DNA from: Microglena sp. YARC
Lineage: Eukaryota; Chlorophyta; Chlorophyceae; Chlamydomonadales; Chlamydomonadaceae
NCBI GenBank assembly: GCA_022414725.1
Contig: CM039462.1
Coordinates: 49,369,265-49,433,264 of the forward strand
DNA: 64,000 bases
Direction: 5' to 3'
Every line of letters begins with the position of its first letter. The stretch's first letter is position 1. Below the pieces are notes generated by a model. It saw nothing but the letters and a program-made list of their open reading frames with translations. It did no database searches and was not told where the DNA came from. This document shows, in pieces, positions 29,002 through 37,480 of this stretch. The position numbers and the translations under genes are program-made.

Positions 29002-29269
29002 GCAAGCGCACAGGATGGTATAAATAAATAATGAGTTGGGATAAACCCTATAAACCCTATAAACCCTTGGTTGCACTTGCTTGCGGTAGCTGTAGCGGTA
29101 GCACTACACACGATGCACAAGTCGACGCCAGAAACTGAGGACGTTTTGTAACCGATCTTGTCATTACAGATATTGTCTTCACAAAACATTCAAGGACTGT
29201 AAAAGTTACATCTTCAAAGTAGCCTTAAAAGCAAAGTGCTGGCTCACATCGTGCGCATCAATAATCATT
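29002..29269. repeat. Upstream region of the ankyrin pseudogene
   Basis: Contains a CCCTATAAACCCTATAAACC direct repeat (29046-29066) and TATAAATAAATAATGAG. Both occur in the same place upstream of the ankyrin genes at 38.9 and 43.5 kb, there with fewer CCCTATAAA units. On the minus strand the TTTATTTATA sequence lies about 30-40 bp before the start codon and could serve as a TATA-like promoter. A CACAAAACATTCAA stretch near 29170 also occurs near 26900, at the other end of the ankyrin pseudogene. Confidence 0.5.
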
Positions 29270-29641
29270 TCAATTGGTGCCCGCGAAGCGCACGGCCTGT
29301 ACACAGTGCCCTCCTGCCGACCATTCTCGGACCAGCTCCCGTGCGAGAGAGTCGTACTCGTGTCGAAACACCACCCACTTGCTCGAGGCGCCCACGTGCC
29401 TGAACCTCCTCACGGACTGGAGTTCCCCGTCGTTCCACACGTACACGTTGAGTTCCAGGTCGTCCGGCAACGCTCCGAGGGCGGCGTTCAGTGCGTGCGT
29501 CTTGCCGGTGCCCCCGGCGCCCACCACGACCAGGCACGACTTGGCTTCGCTAAGGAGGAAGTCGAGGATGATCCGTGTCTTCTCCACGGACGTCTCGCAT
29601 GTCTCGCGCATCTCTGTGTCTGACATTGGTGATTCGGACAT
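29270..29641 (-). CDS. Small P-loop NTPase
   Basis: 123 residues from ATG 29641. The Walker A motif GAGGTGKT is at residues 41-48 after a hydrophobic strand (CLVVV), and DDLELNVYVWND may provide a second strand. This matches the start of an AAA-type or helicase-like ATPase, for example the PIF1/AAA group, but Walker B and later motifs are absent. Either it is a stand-alone minimal P-loop domain or a truncated gene. The GC-rich third codon positions differ from AT-richer neighbours, which hints at a separate origin. It diverges from the SET gene, whose start is about 400 bp away. Confidence 0.7.
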   Translation of the reverse strand: MSESPMSDTEMRETCETSVEKTRIILDFLLSEAKSCLVVVGAGGTGKTHALNAALGALPDDLELNVYVWNDGELQSVRRFRHVGASSKWVVFRHEYDSLARELVREWSAGGHCVQAVRFAGTN

Positions 29642-29744
29642 CGCGATTAAAGTAGATTGTCACACACGACGTCACTTTATACTACAAAATGGCCCGTCCA
29701 GCAAAGAAACCTCCTTACATGACGCAATGCACATCAACAAAGAC

Positions 29745-29967
29745 CCCGTGTTCTTTTGGACCACGGTACCGGGGAAGAGGCGATCGCTTAAGTGCGGCTG
29801 GTCCTTCAATGGACACTCTCGAAAGTACACCCAAGTCAGCGACCATTCTTAACGCCAATTTTCTAACGGCGATGTCGTACATTTATTTCCATCTGATATA
29901 TGTTTCATTTTACTGTTCCGCCGACTGTAGTGGGTGTGTCCCACTTTATTTGAGAACAACTGTACAT
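29745..29967. repeat. Dispersed repeat with TIR-2 and TIR-1 ends
   Basis: A block including CGATCGCTTAAGTGCGGCTG and GTCCTTCAATGGACACTCTC recurs on the other strand at 51525-51600. It is followed by a TIR-2 end (GTTTCATTTTACTGTTCCGC, 29908) directly joined to a TIR-1 end (TCCCACTTTATTTGAGAACA, 29942). The junction shows one element end placed against another. Confidence 0.6.
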
Positions 29968-30039
29968 TACAAATTATGGTGTAAATGGAATAATAGATCA
30001 TTCAATGAGAACAACAGTTGTTACAGTTATTGTAACAAC

Positions 30040-30771
30040 ATGCGAGAACACGTTCGCCCATTTTCATTTGAGCGTGTAGCATTCAGCGATACAGGAAAGA
30101 TACCATCCTATATACGCATCAGTAAATCCAAAATACCCGGAGCAGGGAGGGGCCTCTTTGCTATCCGTTCGCTACCCACTGGAACACCACTCACAGAGTA
30201 CCCAGGACCTGTCATCAACGAATCGAATGTGTCCTCGCGTACACGATCGGGAAAGCGAAAAAGTAAACGTGTACATGCGTACGCATTTGAGATCGCGTGC
30301 ACCCCAAACGTTCTCACGCTCCAACCAGACCCATTCGATCTGAGCAAGGGAGTGGCACATATCGCAAACGATGCCATCCATCCAGAAGTGACGGGATTCT
30401 CAAACAACTGCGAATTCATACAGAAGAAGAAGGGGGAGACGGAAGAAGTGTACCTATGCACATCGAGGAAAGTGAAGCGGGGAGAAGAATTGTTCGTGGA
30501 CTACTTGATGCCATACTGGATTAACGGAAAGCATCCGCACTCTGCAATGTCCAAATGGCTGAAAAAGGCCCGCAGAATTCAACACACAATGAAAGCCATG
30601 GGTGTGCGTCTCGAGCAATACATGGGATGCGATGAATACGAAATAGTAGACCCTGACCTACGCGTATTCTGTGGAGAATGCGAACCTACAAATAAAAGAG
30701 TGATCAAATGCTGTCCTTCAGAATCCATGTACACATGCTCAGAATGCAAGAATTGCATCATTTACATGTAA
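30040..30771 (+). CDS. SET-domain protein (probable lysine methyltransferase)
   Basis: 243 residues. ATG 30040 is chosen because upstream codons run through TIR DNA. The SET core is clear: KIPGAGRGLFAIRSLPTGT (residues 31-49, N-terminal SET motif), a long insert with FEIACTPNVLTL, GFSNNCEF (the NHS-type SAM-binding and knot motif) and KRGEELFVDYLMPYW (C-terminal motif). The end holds paired cysteines (VFCGECEP ... CC ... YTCSECKNC), which could form a post-SET zinc site. SET enzymes transfer methyl groups from SAM to lysine; viral ones such as PBCV-1 vSET act on host histones. The insert makes the substrate uncertain. The gene is intact. Confidence 0.85.
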   Translation: MREHVRPFSFERVAFSDTGKIPSYIRISKSKIPGAGRGLFAIRSLPTGTPLTEYPGPVINESNVSSRTRSGKRKSKRVHAYAFEIACTPNVLTLQPDPFDLSKGVAHIANDAIHPEVTGFSNNCEFIQKKKGETEEVYLCTSRKVKRGEELFVDYLMPYWINGKHPHSAMSKWLKKARRIQHTMKAMGVRLEQYMGCDEYEIVDPDLRVFCGECEPTNKRVIKCCPSESMYTCSECKNCIIYM

Positions 30772-31482
30772 AAATGAGCTTTGGCGGCTGCTTCCAGGCA
30801 TGTAGCCCGCTTCCAAGCATCTGCGTTGGCCATGATCATGCGTGGAATAATGACAGAAGCCAACGTGTTTAAGATCCATTCGCGGATCCGCGATCTGGGC
30901 TGGTACTGACAGGGATGGGCGCCATGAGATATTCCTACTCTGCCCCATTGACCAGTATGTTTTTACTTAAAACGGAATGCAACTTTAATAAATAAAGTTG
31001 AATCCAGGAGTGAGACGTGGGCCGCATTTCGGTGTGACACACGTCACCATTTAGAAATAGAACGCCATTGACGTCAGAATATACCAGTTGAACAGGTCTA
31101 TTGGTTCGCCTTTAATAAGTATGTGTTTTGCGTGTTAGTGTTTGCATTTTTATGAAGAAGAAAGATTTTTCACGCAATCGCTTTTAGCCACTGTTAAATT
31201 GGATTCCCCGCTCTTCCATGCATGATGCGGTCTCTTCCATGCACGACGCGTCTCCTCAGTTTGTGTAATTCCACTGTCCCGATCCGGTGCTTTTTCCTTT
31301 TGTTTAAGCATTCAGGTGTAAAAAGCTCCAACCAATGCTTGGAGATGCATGAGTATAAATGCAATTGCAATAATCATTTACAATGGGTCTTGCGTAGAAT
31401 TTACTATCCCGCCCGACAGCAATTATGCCCCAACCGCGACCACCATGTGTGTTGGTTGTGCCCCCGGATATGGATATTGCGC
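30772..31482. other. Intergenic, no supported gene
   Basis: Short frames only. Near 31207 and 31230 CTCTTCCATGCA(T/C)GA is directly repeated. A plus-strand frame from 31349 (YNGSCVEFTIPPDSNYAPTA ... CVGCAPGYGYC) looks mildly coding but is cut at 31483 by Fanzor-element DNA, so it may be the stub of a gene disrupted by that element. Confidence 0.4.
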
Positions 31483-31975
31483 CAGTTCAGAACATCTCAA
31501 CGATGCAGCTGCTGTGAGAACCACCTTTGCAATATGGTGGCACTCACTCATCGTAAGAAGCAAGACGGTACAGGTTGGGAATGTACAGAAGGACGCAAGC
31601 GGATTCATAAGATTCTCCACTGCAAAAGCAGTCAAAGCGGAGCGCCACGCCAACAGAGCGGTGGTATGCTTCACTGCGGGAAGACTTGGGACCGCGATGT
31701 GAACGCTGCCAGAAACATCCTGATGCTTACACTTCACCAAGTCTTTGGGAGAGAGCGTCCTCTCGCGTTTCGCCGAGACGCGCCGAGAAGTTCCTCGACA
31801 ACCCCACCCCCACCCCCTGATACTGATATGGGGACACAGACGGTTGAACGGTTTACCAAAGAGGCTACTCGGAATATCTTCGAGAACCTCTTCAACCTTC
31901 TGCACCCCCCAACGTTGCCCAAAAGCAACGATCTGCAGTCTGGATGATTATAAGGTGTGTCCCACTTTATTTGAG
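31483..31975 (+). pseudogene. Fanzor 3' fragment with right TIR
   Basis: About 490 bp nearly identical to 24829-25332: the zinc-ribbon part (FRTSQRCSCC ... TWDRDVNAARNILML) through the Pro-rich tail, stop and TIR, ending ACAACTGTA at 31975. The transposase, N-terminus and left TIR are absent, so it is a 5'-deleted copy fused to unrelated sequence at 31483. The near identity implies a young event. Confidence 0.85.
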
Positions 31976-32190
31976 AACAACTGTATCTGCAGCCGACTGG
32001 GCGTTTGCTTGCGGCCATCCCGAAACCTTGGCTTGGTTGGAGGCACGAGGTTGCGTGCGGACCGTGCGATGTGATGACACTCAGACGCTGACCCATATGA
32101 GACGGCTCGCTGCCTTGTACCAACAAGATGGACAAGAAGCCTCCGCCCCTCCAAACGATGTCAAGCATGTCATGTCAAGCAGACTGATAG
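31976..32190 (+). pseudogene. Ankyrin-type gene fragment
   Basis: The frame over 31980-32190 encodes SAADWAFACGHPETLAWLEA, the helix-turn-helix pattern of ankyrin-like repeats of the type common in amoebal giant viruses, different from the local DVCKLLMDP families. About 65 codons remain, without a start. It begins directly at the TIR, so the element probably inserted in this gene. Confidence 0.5.
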
Positions 32191-32199
32191 AACGCACGG

Positions 32200-32610
32200 T
32201 GCGCGACAACACGTGTCGAGTCCCCACCCCCCACTCCCACTCCCAGACTCCCAGAGCGACCTCTCGCATCACATGACGGCGGAACATGTGTCGAGTCGAG
32301 GCAAAGATAACAAACAACACTTGTATGAGAACCGTCTCACATTAACATATAACAAGCGGCGGAGCCCCTTTCACCTCCCCACAGCGGAGCGACTGGGGGC
32401 GACCGGAGGGGAGCCCCCACAAAGGGTCCGCGAGGAACCGAGCGGGTGGGCGACCGGAGGGGAGCCCACAGTAACAGTTCACATCAAGCTTGGAAGAAGC
32501 GGTATCGGAGAACACAAGCAAACGGCGGAAAACTGTCGAATGTATCGGATGACACAAGCAAACGGCGGAAAACTGTCGCATCCACACCGTCAGTCAGTCC
32601 GTCCATTCAT
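32200..32610. repeat. GAGTC block and composite GC-rich repeat, copy 4
   Basis: A short block (CGCATCACATGACGGCGGAA, TGTCGAGTCGAGG) leads into the composite repeat (32297-32480), again with GGGCGACCGGAGGGGAGCCC twice. After it come two copies of CACAAGCAAACGGCGGAAAA with CTGTCGAATGTATCGG, a motif also seen at 16095-16170, 39185 and 43745. No gene. Confidence 0.75.
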
Positions 32611-33120
32611 GACACATGGATGCGGTGGCGGATCATCGTCCTTTTATCTGTCTGTCTGTGTGTGCGTGCGTGCAGCAATGGATAACAGAGCTCAATCCAA
32701 TACATTTTATGTTTATTTTTTTATATCGAGGCCAAATTATATGGTAGGATAAATTATACGGTCTCTTTAAACGAAATGGGTAGAGACCATTAAACCTACC
32801 CAATCAATTGGGTTCAAGGGTCACCGGTAAGGGTGTCCCACAATGCATATTTTTCTTTTATTCTCCTCATCATCCTCTTCATTCGCACACAACCCTACTC
32901 TTTCCTTTCTTCCATCTACAAATAACGCAAAATACATACACACGCGAATATCTATCCCTCTCTTTCTCTTTCTCTTTCTCTATCTTTCTATCTCGCTCTC
33001 TCGCTCTTTCCACACGCCACACAGACGGATATGTAAAGCCTTCTTTTGAGATTGGAGTCATTGCCACATCCACGTATGCGCGAAGAAAATAGTCTTCATC
33101 GACGCGATGCCGACACAATC
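32611..33120. repeat. Intergenic with pyrimidine microsatellite
   Basis: 32955-33010 is a CTTTCTCTTTCTC-type pyrimidine run; 32640-32670 is a TCTGTCTGTGTGTGCG run. Frames over it are low complexity (Ser, Phe, Leu) and not taken as genes. Confidence 0.6.
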
Positions 33121-33174
33121 ATGGCGATCGCTTCAATGGATATTCTCGTTAACATCTTGCAATTTGTTTGTTGA
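33121..33174 (+). pseudogene. Possible F-box start fragment
   Basis: ATG 33121 opens MAIASMDILVNILQFVC and then stops. The MDILVNILQF pattern is what an F-box N-terminus looks like. Too short to be sure. Confidence 0.3.
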
Positions 33175-33224
33175 TTCACAATCGTATTGGTGTTCCACTG
33201 CCCCGTGGATTTCTACACCTTTAG

Positions 33225-33312
33225 GTTACACCGTACACGAAGCGGTTTCATTTTAGTATTCCGTCGACTGTAATGTAAAAGAATGGTCCCACTTTACTTT
33301 ATTTGAGAACAA
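33225..33312. mobile_element. TIR-2 end next to a TIR-1 end
   Basis: GGTTACACCGTACACGAAGC then GGTTTCATTTTAGTATTCCG ends at CGACTGTAAT near 33272. A TIR-1-like TCCCACTTTACTTTATTTGA then GAACAAC follows at 33287-33310. This is the same TIR-2/TIR-1 neighbour order as at 29908-29967. Confidence 0.6.
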
Positions 33313-33334
33313 CACAACCGTGAGAATTTATATA

Positions 33335-33600
33335 ATGCTCGACATCGAAATTAAGAGTCACATACTGGATCGAGTAAAAGCCGGAGAATGCAAATGGGAT
33401 TGGGGTCAATTGAGTGATAATCCATACCTGACATGGGACGTCGTGTCGAGTAACCCAGACAAACCGTGGGATTGGGTTAAATTGTGCTTAAACCCCAGTG
33501 TCGTCACGTGGGACATTGTCTCGAGTAACCCGGACAAACCATGGGATTGGTATTGGTTGAGCACAAACACCAGTGTAAACCATCCTGTGCGCTTGCATGC
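33335..33600 (+). pseudogene. NPDKPWDW-repeat protein, truncated and joined to ankyrin 5' DNA
   Basis: ATG 33335 opens MLDIEIKSHILDRVKAGECK, matching the N-terminus of the repeat protein at 45066 (MITAEINSHISRRVKCMEHK). Two and a half repeats follow (NPYLTWDVVSSNPDKPWDW, NPSVVTWDIVSSNPDKPWDW). At about 33585 the sequence turns into CATCCTGTGCGCTTG and CATGTTTATAGAACATGCAT, the 5' flank of the ankyrin family, so the repeat gene was replaced by an ankyrin copy. The frame reads on to 33652 with unrelated residues. Function of this repeat family is not known. Confidence 0.7.
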
Positions 33601-33624
33601 ATTGTACACACATGTTTATAGAAC

Positions 33625-35216
33625 ATGCATTCGCACACGCGATCATCGTTAATCCTAACGCTTCCCCATGACATTCTTGATCGTATTGCCCTATTATCTT
33701 CCAACCCCAAGATTGTATTAGTGTGTAAAACTCTGTGCAAAAGATTTTCTGGATGGCCCCTTACCGGACTGATCCAACCACCACAGCGAGTTGGAGAGAT
33801 GATGGCGAAAGGGGGGCGCGCCGACCTTCTAGCAGTATGCTTGGTGTCCAATCCTCTTGTACAGGTTAAGGGGCCCTACAATTGAGGGCGAACCAAAATG
33901 AAAACAAGCTTCTCTATGTGGCTGCCAAGGCCGGTCACGCAGATGTCTGCAAGCTGCTCATGGATCCAGCGGTGGCTGGAATTGAGTTCAGGGCCCGGGC
34001 TAACTCTGTCAACAGCTTGGCATTGCGTGAGGCTGCCGATGAAGGTCACGCAGATGTCTGCAAGCTTCTCATGGATCCAGCGGTGGCTGGACTTCAGTTC
34101 AGGGCCCGGGCGAACTCTAGCGACAGCAGTGCCTTGTGGGCGGCTGCCAAGGCAGGTCACACAGATGTCTGCAAGCTGCTGATGGATCCAGAGGTGGCTG
34201 GAATTGAGTTCAGGGCCAGGGCGAACAACAGCGACAGCTTGGCATTGTGGGCCGCTGCTAGAGAAGGTCACGCAGATGTCTGCAAGCTGCTCATGGATCC
34301 AGCGGTGGCTGGACTTGAGTTCAGGGCACGGGCGAACTCTACCGCCAGCAGTGCCTTGTGGGCGCCTGCCAAGGCAGGTCACACAGATGTCTGCAAGATG
34401 CTCATGGATCCAGAGGTGGCTGGACTTGAGTACAGGGCCAGGGCGAACTCTAGTGACAGCATGGCCTTGTGGGCGGCTGCCATGGCTGGTCACGCAGATG
34501 TCTGCAAGCTGCTGATGGATCCAGAGGTGGCTGGAATTGAGTTCAGGGCCCTTGCTAACTCTAGCGATAGCATGGCATTGTGGGCCGCTGCTAAGGACGG
34601 TCACGCAGATGTCTGCAATCTGCTGATGGATCCAGTGGTGGCTGGAATTGAGTTCAGGGCTAGGGCGAACTCTACCGACAGCAGGGCCTTGCGTGAGGCT
34701 GCCAAGGCAGGTCACGCAGATGTCTGCAAGCTGCTGATGGATCCAGAGGTGGCTGGAATTGAGTACAGGGCTAGGGCGAACTCTACCGACAGCAGGGCCT
34801 TGCGTGAGGCTGCCAAGGCAGGTCACGCAGATGTCTGCAAGCTGCTCATGGATCCAGAGGTGGCTGGACTTGAGTTAAGGGCCCGCGCGAACTCTGTCAA
34901 CAGCTGGGCCTTGCGGCTGGCTGCGAAGGTAGGTCACGCAGATCTCTGCAAGCTGCTGATGGATCCGAAGGTGGCTGGAATTGAGTTCAGGGCCAGGGCG
35001 TACACTTTCGACAGCAGAGCATTATGGGCGGCTGCCAAGGCAGGTCACGCAGATGTCTGCAAGCTGCTGATGGATCCGAAGGTGGCTGGAGTTGAGTTCA
35101 GGGCCCGGGCGAACTCTGTCAACAGCTGGGTCTTGCGGCTGGCTGCGAAGGCTGGTCACGCAGATGTCTGCAAGATGCTGATGGATTCAGATGCGGCTGG
35201 CACCGAGTACAGCTGA
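33625..35216 (+). pseudogene. F-box-ankyrin protein, one frameshift
   Basis: ATG 33625 gives MHSHTRSSLILTLPHDILDR, the F-box-like part, and LTGLIQPPQRVGEMMAKGGR. The frame breaks near 33868-33874 at AAGGGGCCCTACAATT, where paralogs have one G or C more or less. The second frame (33882-35216) carries about 12 ankyrin repeats (GHADVCKLLMDPEVAGIEFR). Full protein about 530 residues. Only one base separates it from an intact gene, so it may be functional if the shift is a read error. Expected role as for the other family members: substrate receptor for a host ubiquitin ligase. Confidence 0.82.
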
Positions 35217-35299
35217 GTTGAGACAACCAACGTCTGTGTCTTTTTGATCAGACTTCCAATGGCCTCAAAAACCCTTTGTTACACTCAGACCGGTCAATA

Positions 35300-35653
35300 A
35301 TGTTACAGTATATTGAATCAATTACAATTCTCTATGTACAACTTGGACAGACGGTCGATTGTGGTACACATGTACACATTGCTGCAAAGTTTGAGGAGAG
35401 TGGCTATACTTGCGAATGTAAGCCACATGACAGTCTCGATTTGATTGGCGACGTTATGAAACATATAATTGCAAACGGTATGCAGATAAAAACTTCAACC
35501 AAGTGGCCATGCCGCTCTGGTTCAGGGAGGGATTGGAAGGCAGTCATGGGGTTGGGGGTTGATCCATTGCGTCATGGAGTTGTACATGATAATTGGATTA
35601 ATAGGGAATGGTACTACTTTGCCTCCTGGTATCACCGGATTATTAATCGGTAA
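35300..35653 (+). CDS. Hypothetical protein, 117 residues
   Basis: ATG 35300 (MLQYIESITILYVQLG). I recognise no family. A mixed fold is likely (strands ITILYVQL and HVHIAAKF, helix SLDLIGDVMKHIIANGM), with a Trp-rich second half (WPCRSGSGRDWKAV ... NWINREWYYFASWYHR). It converges on and overlaps the next gene by 11 bp at the 3' ends. The preceding ankyrin gene stops 80 bp upstream. Confidence 0.5.
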   Translation: MLQYIESITILYVQLGQTVDCGTHVHIAAKFEESGYTCECKPHDSLDLIGDVMKHIIANGMQIKTSTKWPCRSGSGRDWKAVMGLGVDPLRHGVVHDNWINREWYYFASWYHRIINR

Positions 35654-36005
35654 ATAGATACTTGTTCAAGTGCAGTTTATGTTTACTGCAAATTCTAAGA
35701 AAGTGCAGCTCAGTTGAATGTAGTCCGAATAAGTTAGCAAATCGGAGGGCTGTCTCGATACTATGTGGACGCGTTTGACTCATGTTATTAATTGCATGCA
35801 AGAAATCATTTTCTTTGAACACCAGCAATCTCCCCGGTTCTCTAGTTGTTTGCATGTAAGGTAAATCAACTTGTATTTCGTTGAAGTCTTCACATATCTC
35901 CCTGTTCAGATCGACATGTATGTAGCAGTCTTGACGAGAAACAACTCTATCTATATCAGACACGGGGTGAGTGGATGCCTGAATAACCAAGCGACAATCG
36001 TTCAT
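35643..36005 (-). CDS. Hypothetical protein, 120 residues
   Basis: ATG 36005. The sequence is well mixed with no repeats: MNDCRLVIQASTHPVSDIDR, then DCYIHVDLNREICEDFNEIQ, then a helical end rich in His and Leu (LFGLHSTELHFLRICSKHKL). No family recognised. Coding character is good and it has no competing frame except a shorter plus-strand one (35871-36143). Overlaps the end of the plus-strand neighbour. Confidence 0.5.
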   Translation of the reverse strand: MNDCRLVIQASTHPVSDIDRVVSRQDCYIHVDLNREICEDFNEIQVDLPYMQTTREPGRLLVFKENDFLHAINNMSQTRPHSIETALRFANLFGLHSTELHFLRICSKHKLHLNKYLFTD

Positions 36006-36224
36006 ATTAGTTTTCTTTTTATAATTATCATCGCCTTATGCTTTTTTGACCTGATTTACTTAAACCCATTAAGCAAAATAGTAGTGAGTAAGATTAAATT
36101 TACAAATTTACGGGTATTCCTTTCATACCATATCACATTTTAGTGAACGTGTTAGCCAATTCAGTCCATGACTTGCAATCGGCAGGGTGTCGCATGTCTC
36201 GTCCAATGAAATTAATTGTGAGTT

Positions 36225-36385
36225 GGTTAGGCGAACGGAGGAAACATGATCGGATAACGCACGCACGGCGGCGGATGTCGAGGTGATGCTGTTGATGTTG
36301 CTGGCCACGCACCCACTCGCACTCGTATTGTCACGACACATGACGCATCATCCATCCTCACACAGCCTTACACACGCGAATCTCT
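36225..36385. repeat. Dispersed repeat, paired with 41697-41822
   Basis: GATCGGATAACGCACGCACG, GCACTCGTATTGTCACGACA, TGACGCATCATCCATCCTCA and CAGCCTTACACACGCGAATC are shared with 41697-41822, which lacks an internal GTCGAGGTGATGCTGTTGAT part. No gene. Confidence 0.65.
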
Positions 36386-36561
36386 TCTGTCCAACTGCGA
36401 CTCATTCAATGCGCCGAACGAACCAGAATTCGCCCCCCCGTACACACACGTGGTGGTGGTGCAATGCATTTGTTCAGGCCAACAAAAATGGGGAGACGTT
36501 GATTCATTTTGTTCGTCCACCGAGTGTAGAGACATATCGACAAAACGGAAGAAAAAGTCCA

Positions 36562-37116
36562 ATGATCGACACTTTGCAATATAGTGTGTTGCACGGAGTA
36601 TTATGTGCACTGGGTCCTGCAGACAGTGTCCGGTTGGCATCATGCTCGAAATCTCTTAACCATTCCGTTATGAGTTTGGCAAGTCTTGAGACTTTGATAC
36701 CAATACTACGGGAGCGATTGAAGGAGGCTTGTTGGTCACTATTACAAGCTGGGTATTGTGTTGGAGTCAAAAATACACTTGCCAGTTCCATATCGAGCGC
36801 GAATTCGATGATAACATTCACTTACACAGATAAGATGTTACACGAATGTGATTATTTCGTCATGGGTGCACCTGAAACAACGATGTATCGCTTTCAAGCT
36901 TTGATTAGGGAAACTGTGGTCAACAACATGAAGATGTTTGGAGAAGTCTTCGACAGGTACATCATCCATACAAATGCACGGCTGCAGAGAAAGGGCAATC
37001 GCCCAACAATCCGTGCGAAGAAGATTGAAAAACATTTCGCTAGATGCGCCGAACAATTATCACGAGTCGCCCAAACCATGAGTTCAGATACTACAGTCGA
37101 CGGAATACTAAAATGA
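36562..37116 (+). CDS. Putative F-box-like protein ending inside a TIR
   Basis: 184 residues from ATG 36562 (MIDTLQYSVLHGVLCALGPA); a longer start at 36409 is possible but less family-like. Residues 1-35 (GVLCALGPADSVRLASCSKS) have the F-box layout. The rest is helical and does not show known repeats (TMYRFQALIRETVVNNMKMF, KKIEKHFARCAEQLSRV). The last codons (TTVDGILK) and the TGA stop lie inside a TIR-2 end (CTACAGTCGACGGAATACTA), so an inserted element appears to have supplied a new C-terminus. Function unknown. Confidence 0.5.
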   Translation: MIDTLQYSVLHGVLCALGPADSVRLASCSKSLNHSVMSLASLETLIPILRERLKEACWSLLQAGYCVGVKNTLASSISSANSMITFTYTDKMLHECDYFVMGAPETTMYRFQALIRETVVNNMKMFGEVFDRYIIHTNARLQRKGNRPTIRAKKIEKHFARCAEQLSRVAQTMSSDTTVDGILK

Positions 37117-37135
37117 AACCGCCTCGTGTACGGCA
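37091..37135. mobile_element. TIR family 2 end
   Basis: CTACAGTCGACGGAATACTA then AAATGAAACCGCCTCGTGTA, oriented opposite to the end at 33225-33272. The 3.9 kb between these two inverted ends contain the ankyrin gene and four smaller genes, so the pair could bound a larger composite. Confidence 0.6.
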
Positions 37136-37139
37136 CACC

Positions 37140-37480
37140 TTACGGTGTAGCAACCCACTGGGTTGGGTGGGTGGTGAACGTTTTGGTCACGCGAAATTGC
37201 TATCCAAAGGACGTACCAGCAGACTGCCGCTGGGCGAAGGCGGACCTGCAAGACTCGCTGCTACCGGTGCTCAGGAGCATCGTGCAGCGAATGAGCAGGG
37301 TGAACCCGGCAGAAGCAAGCAAGTACGAGGACGACGACGCCTTCCTCCAGGGAGGCGCCGGCTCCGTCACCTTCAGAGCCATGCAGGGCATGGCACTGCA
37401 TAGCCGGACCTGCGTCAGGGTCCTCTCGGAGAGGGGCGTGCCGCTGCAAGAGGAACTACGGACACACTGTCAAGATTCAC
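37140..37480 (+). pseudogene. 3' fragment of an unknown gene
   Basis: The frame encodes WVVNVLVTRNCYPKDVPADC ... SLLPVLRSIVQRMSRVNPAE ... GGAGSVTFRAMQGMALHSRT, which reads like a real helical protein. It has no proper start because it begins at a TIR end, and it runs into ankyrin DNA on the other strand after 37450. The last 120 bp (GGAGGCGCCGGCTCCGTCAC ...) recur at 41830-41960 in the same position relative to another ankyrin gene. So a fragment was copied along with the ankyrin gene. Confidence 0.5.

Noticed and set aside
32843..33092. ORFs of 68-94 codons
   Set aside because: Made by a pyrimidine microsatellite; products are Ser/Phe/Leu low complexity.
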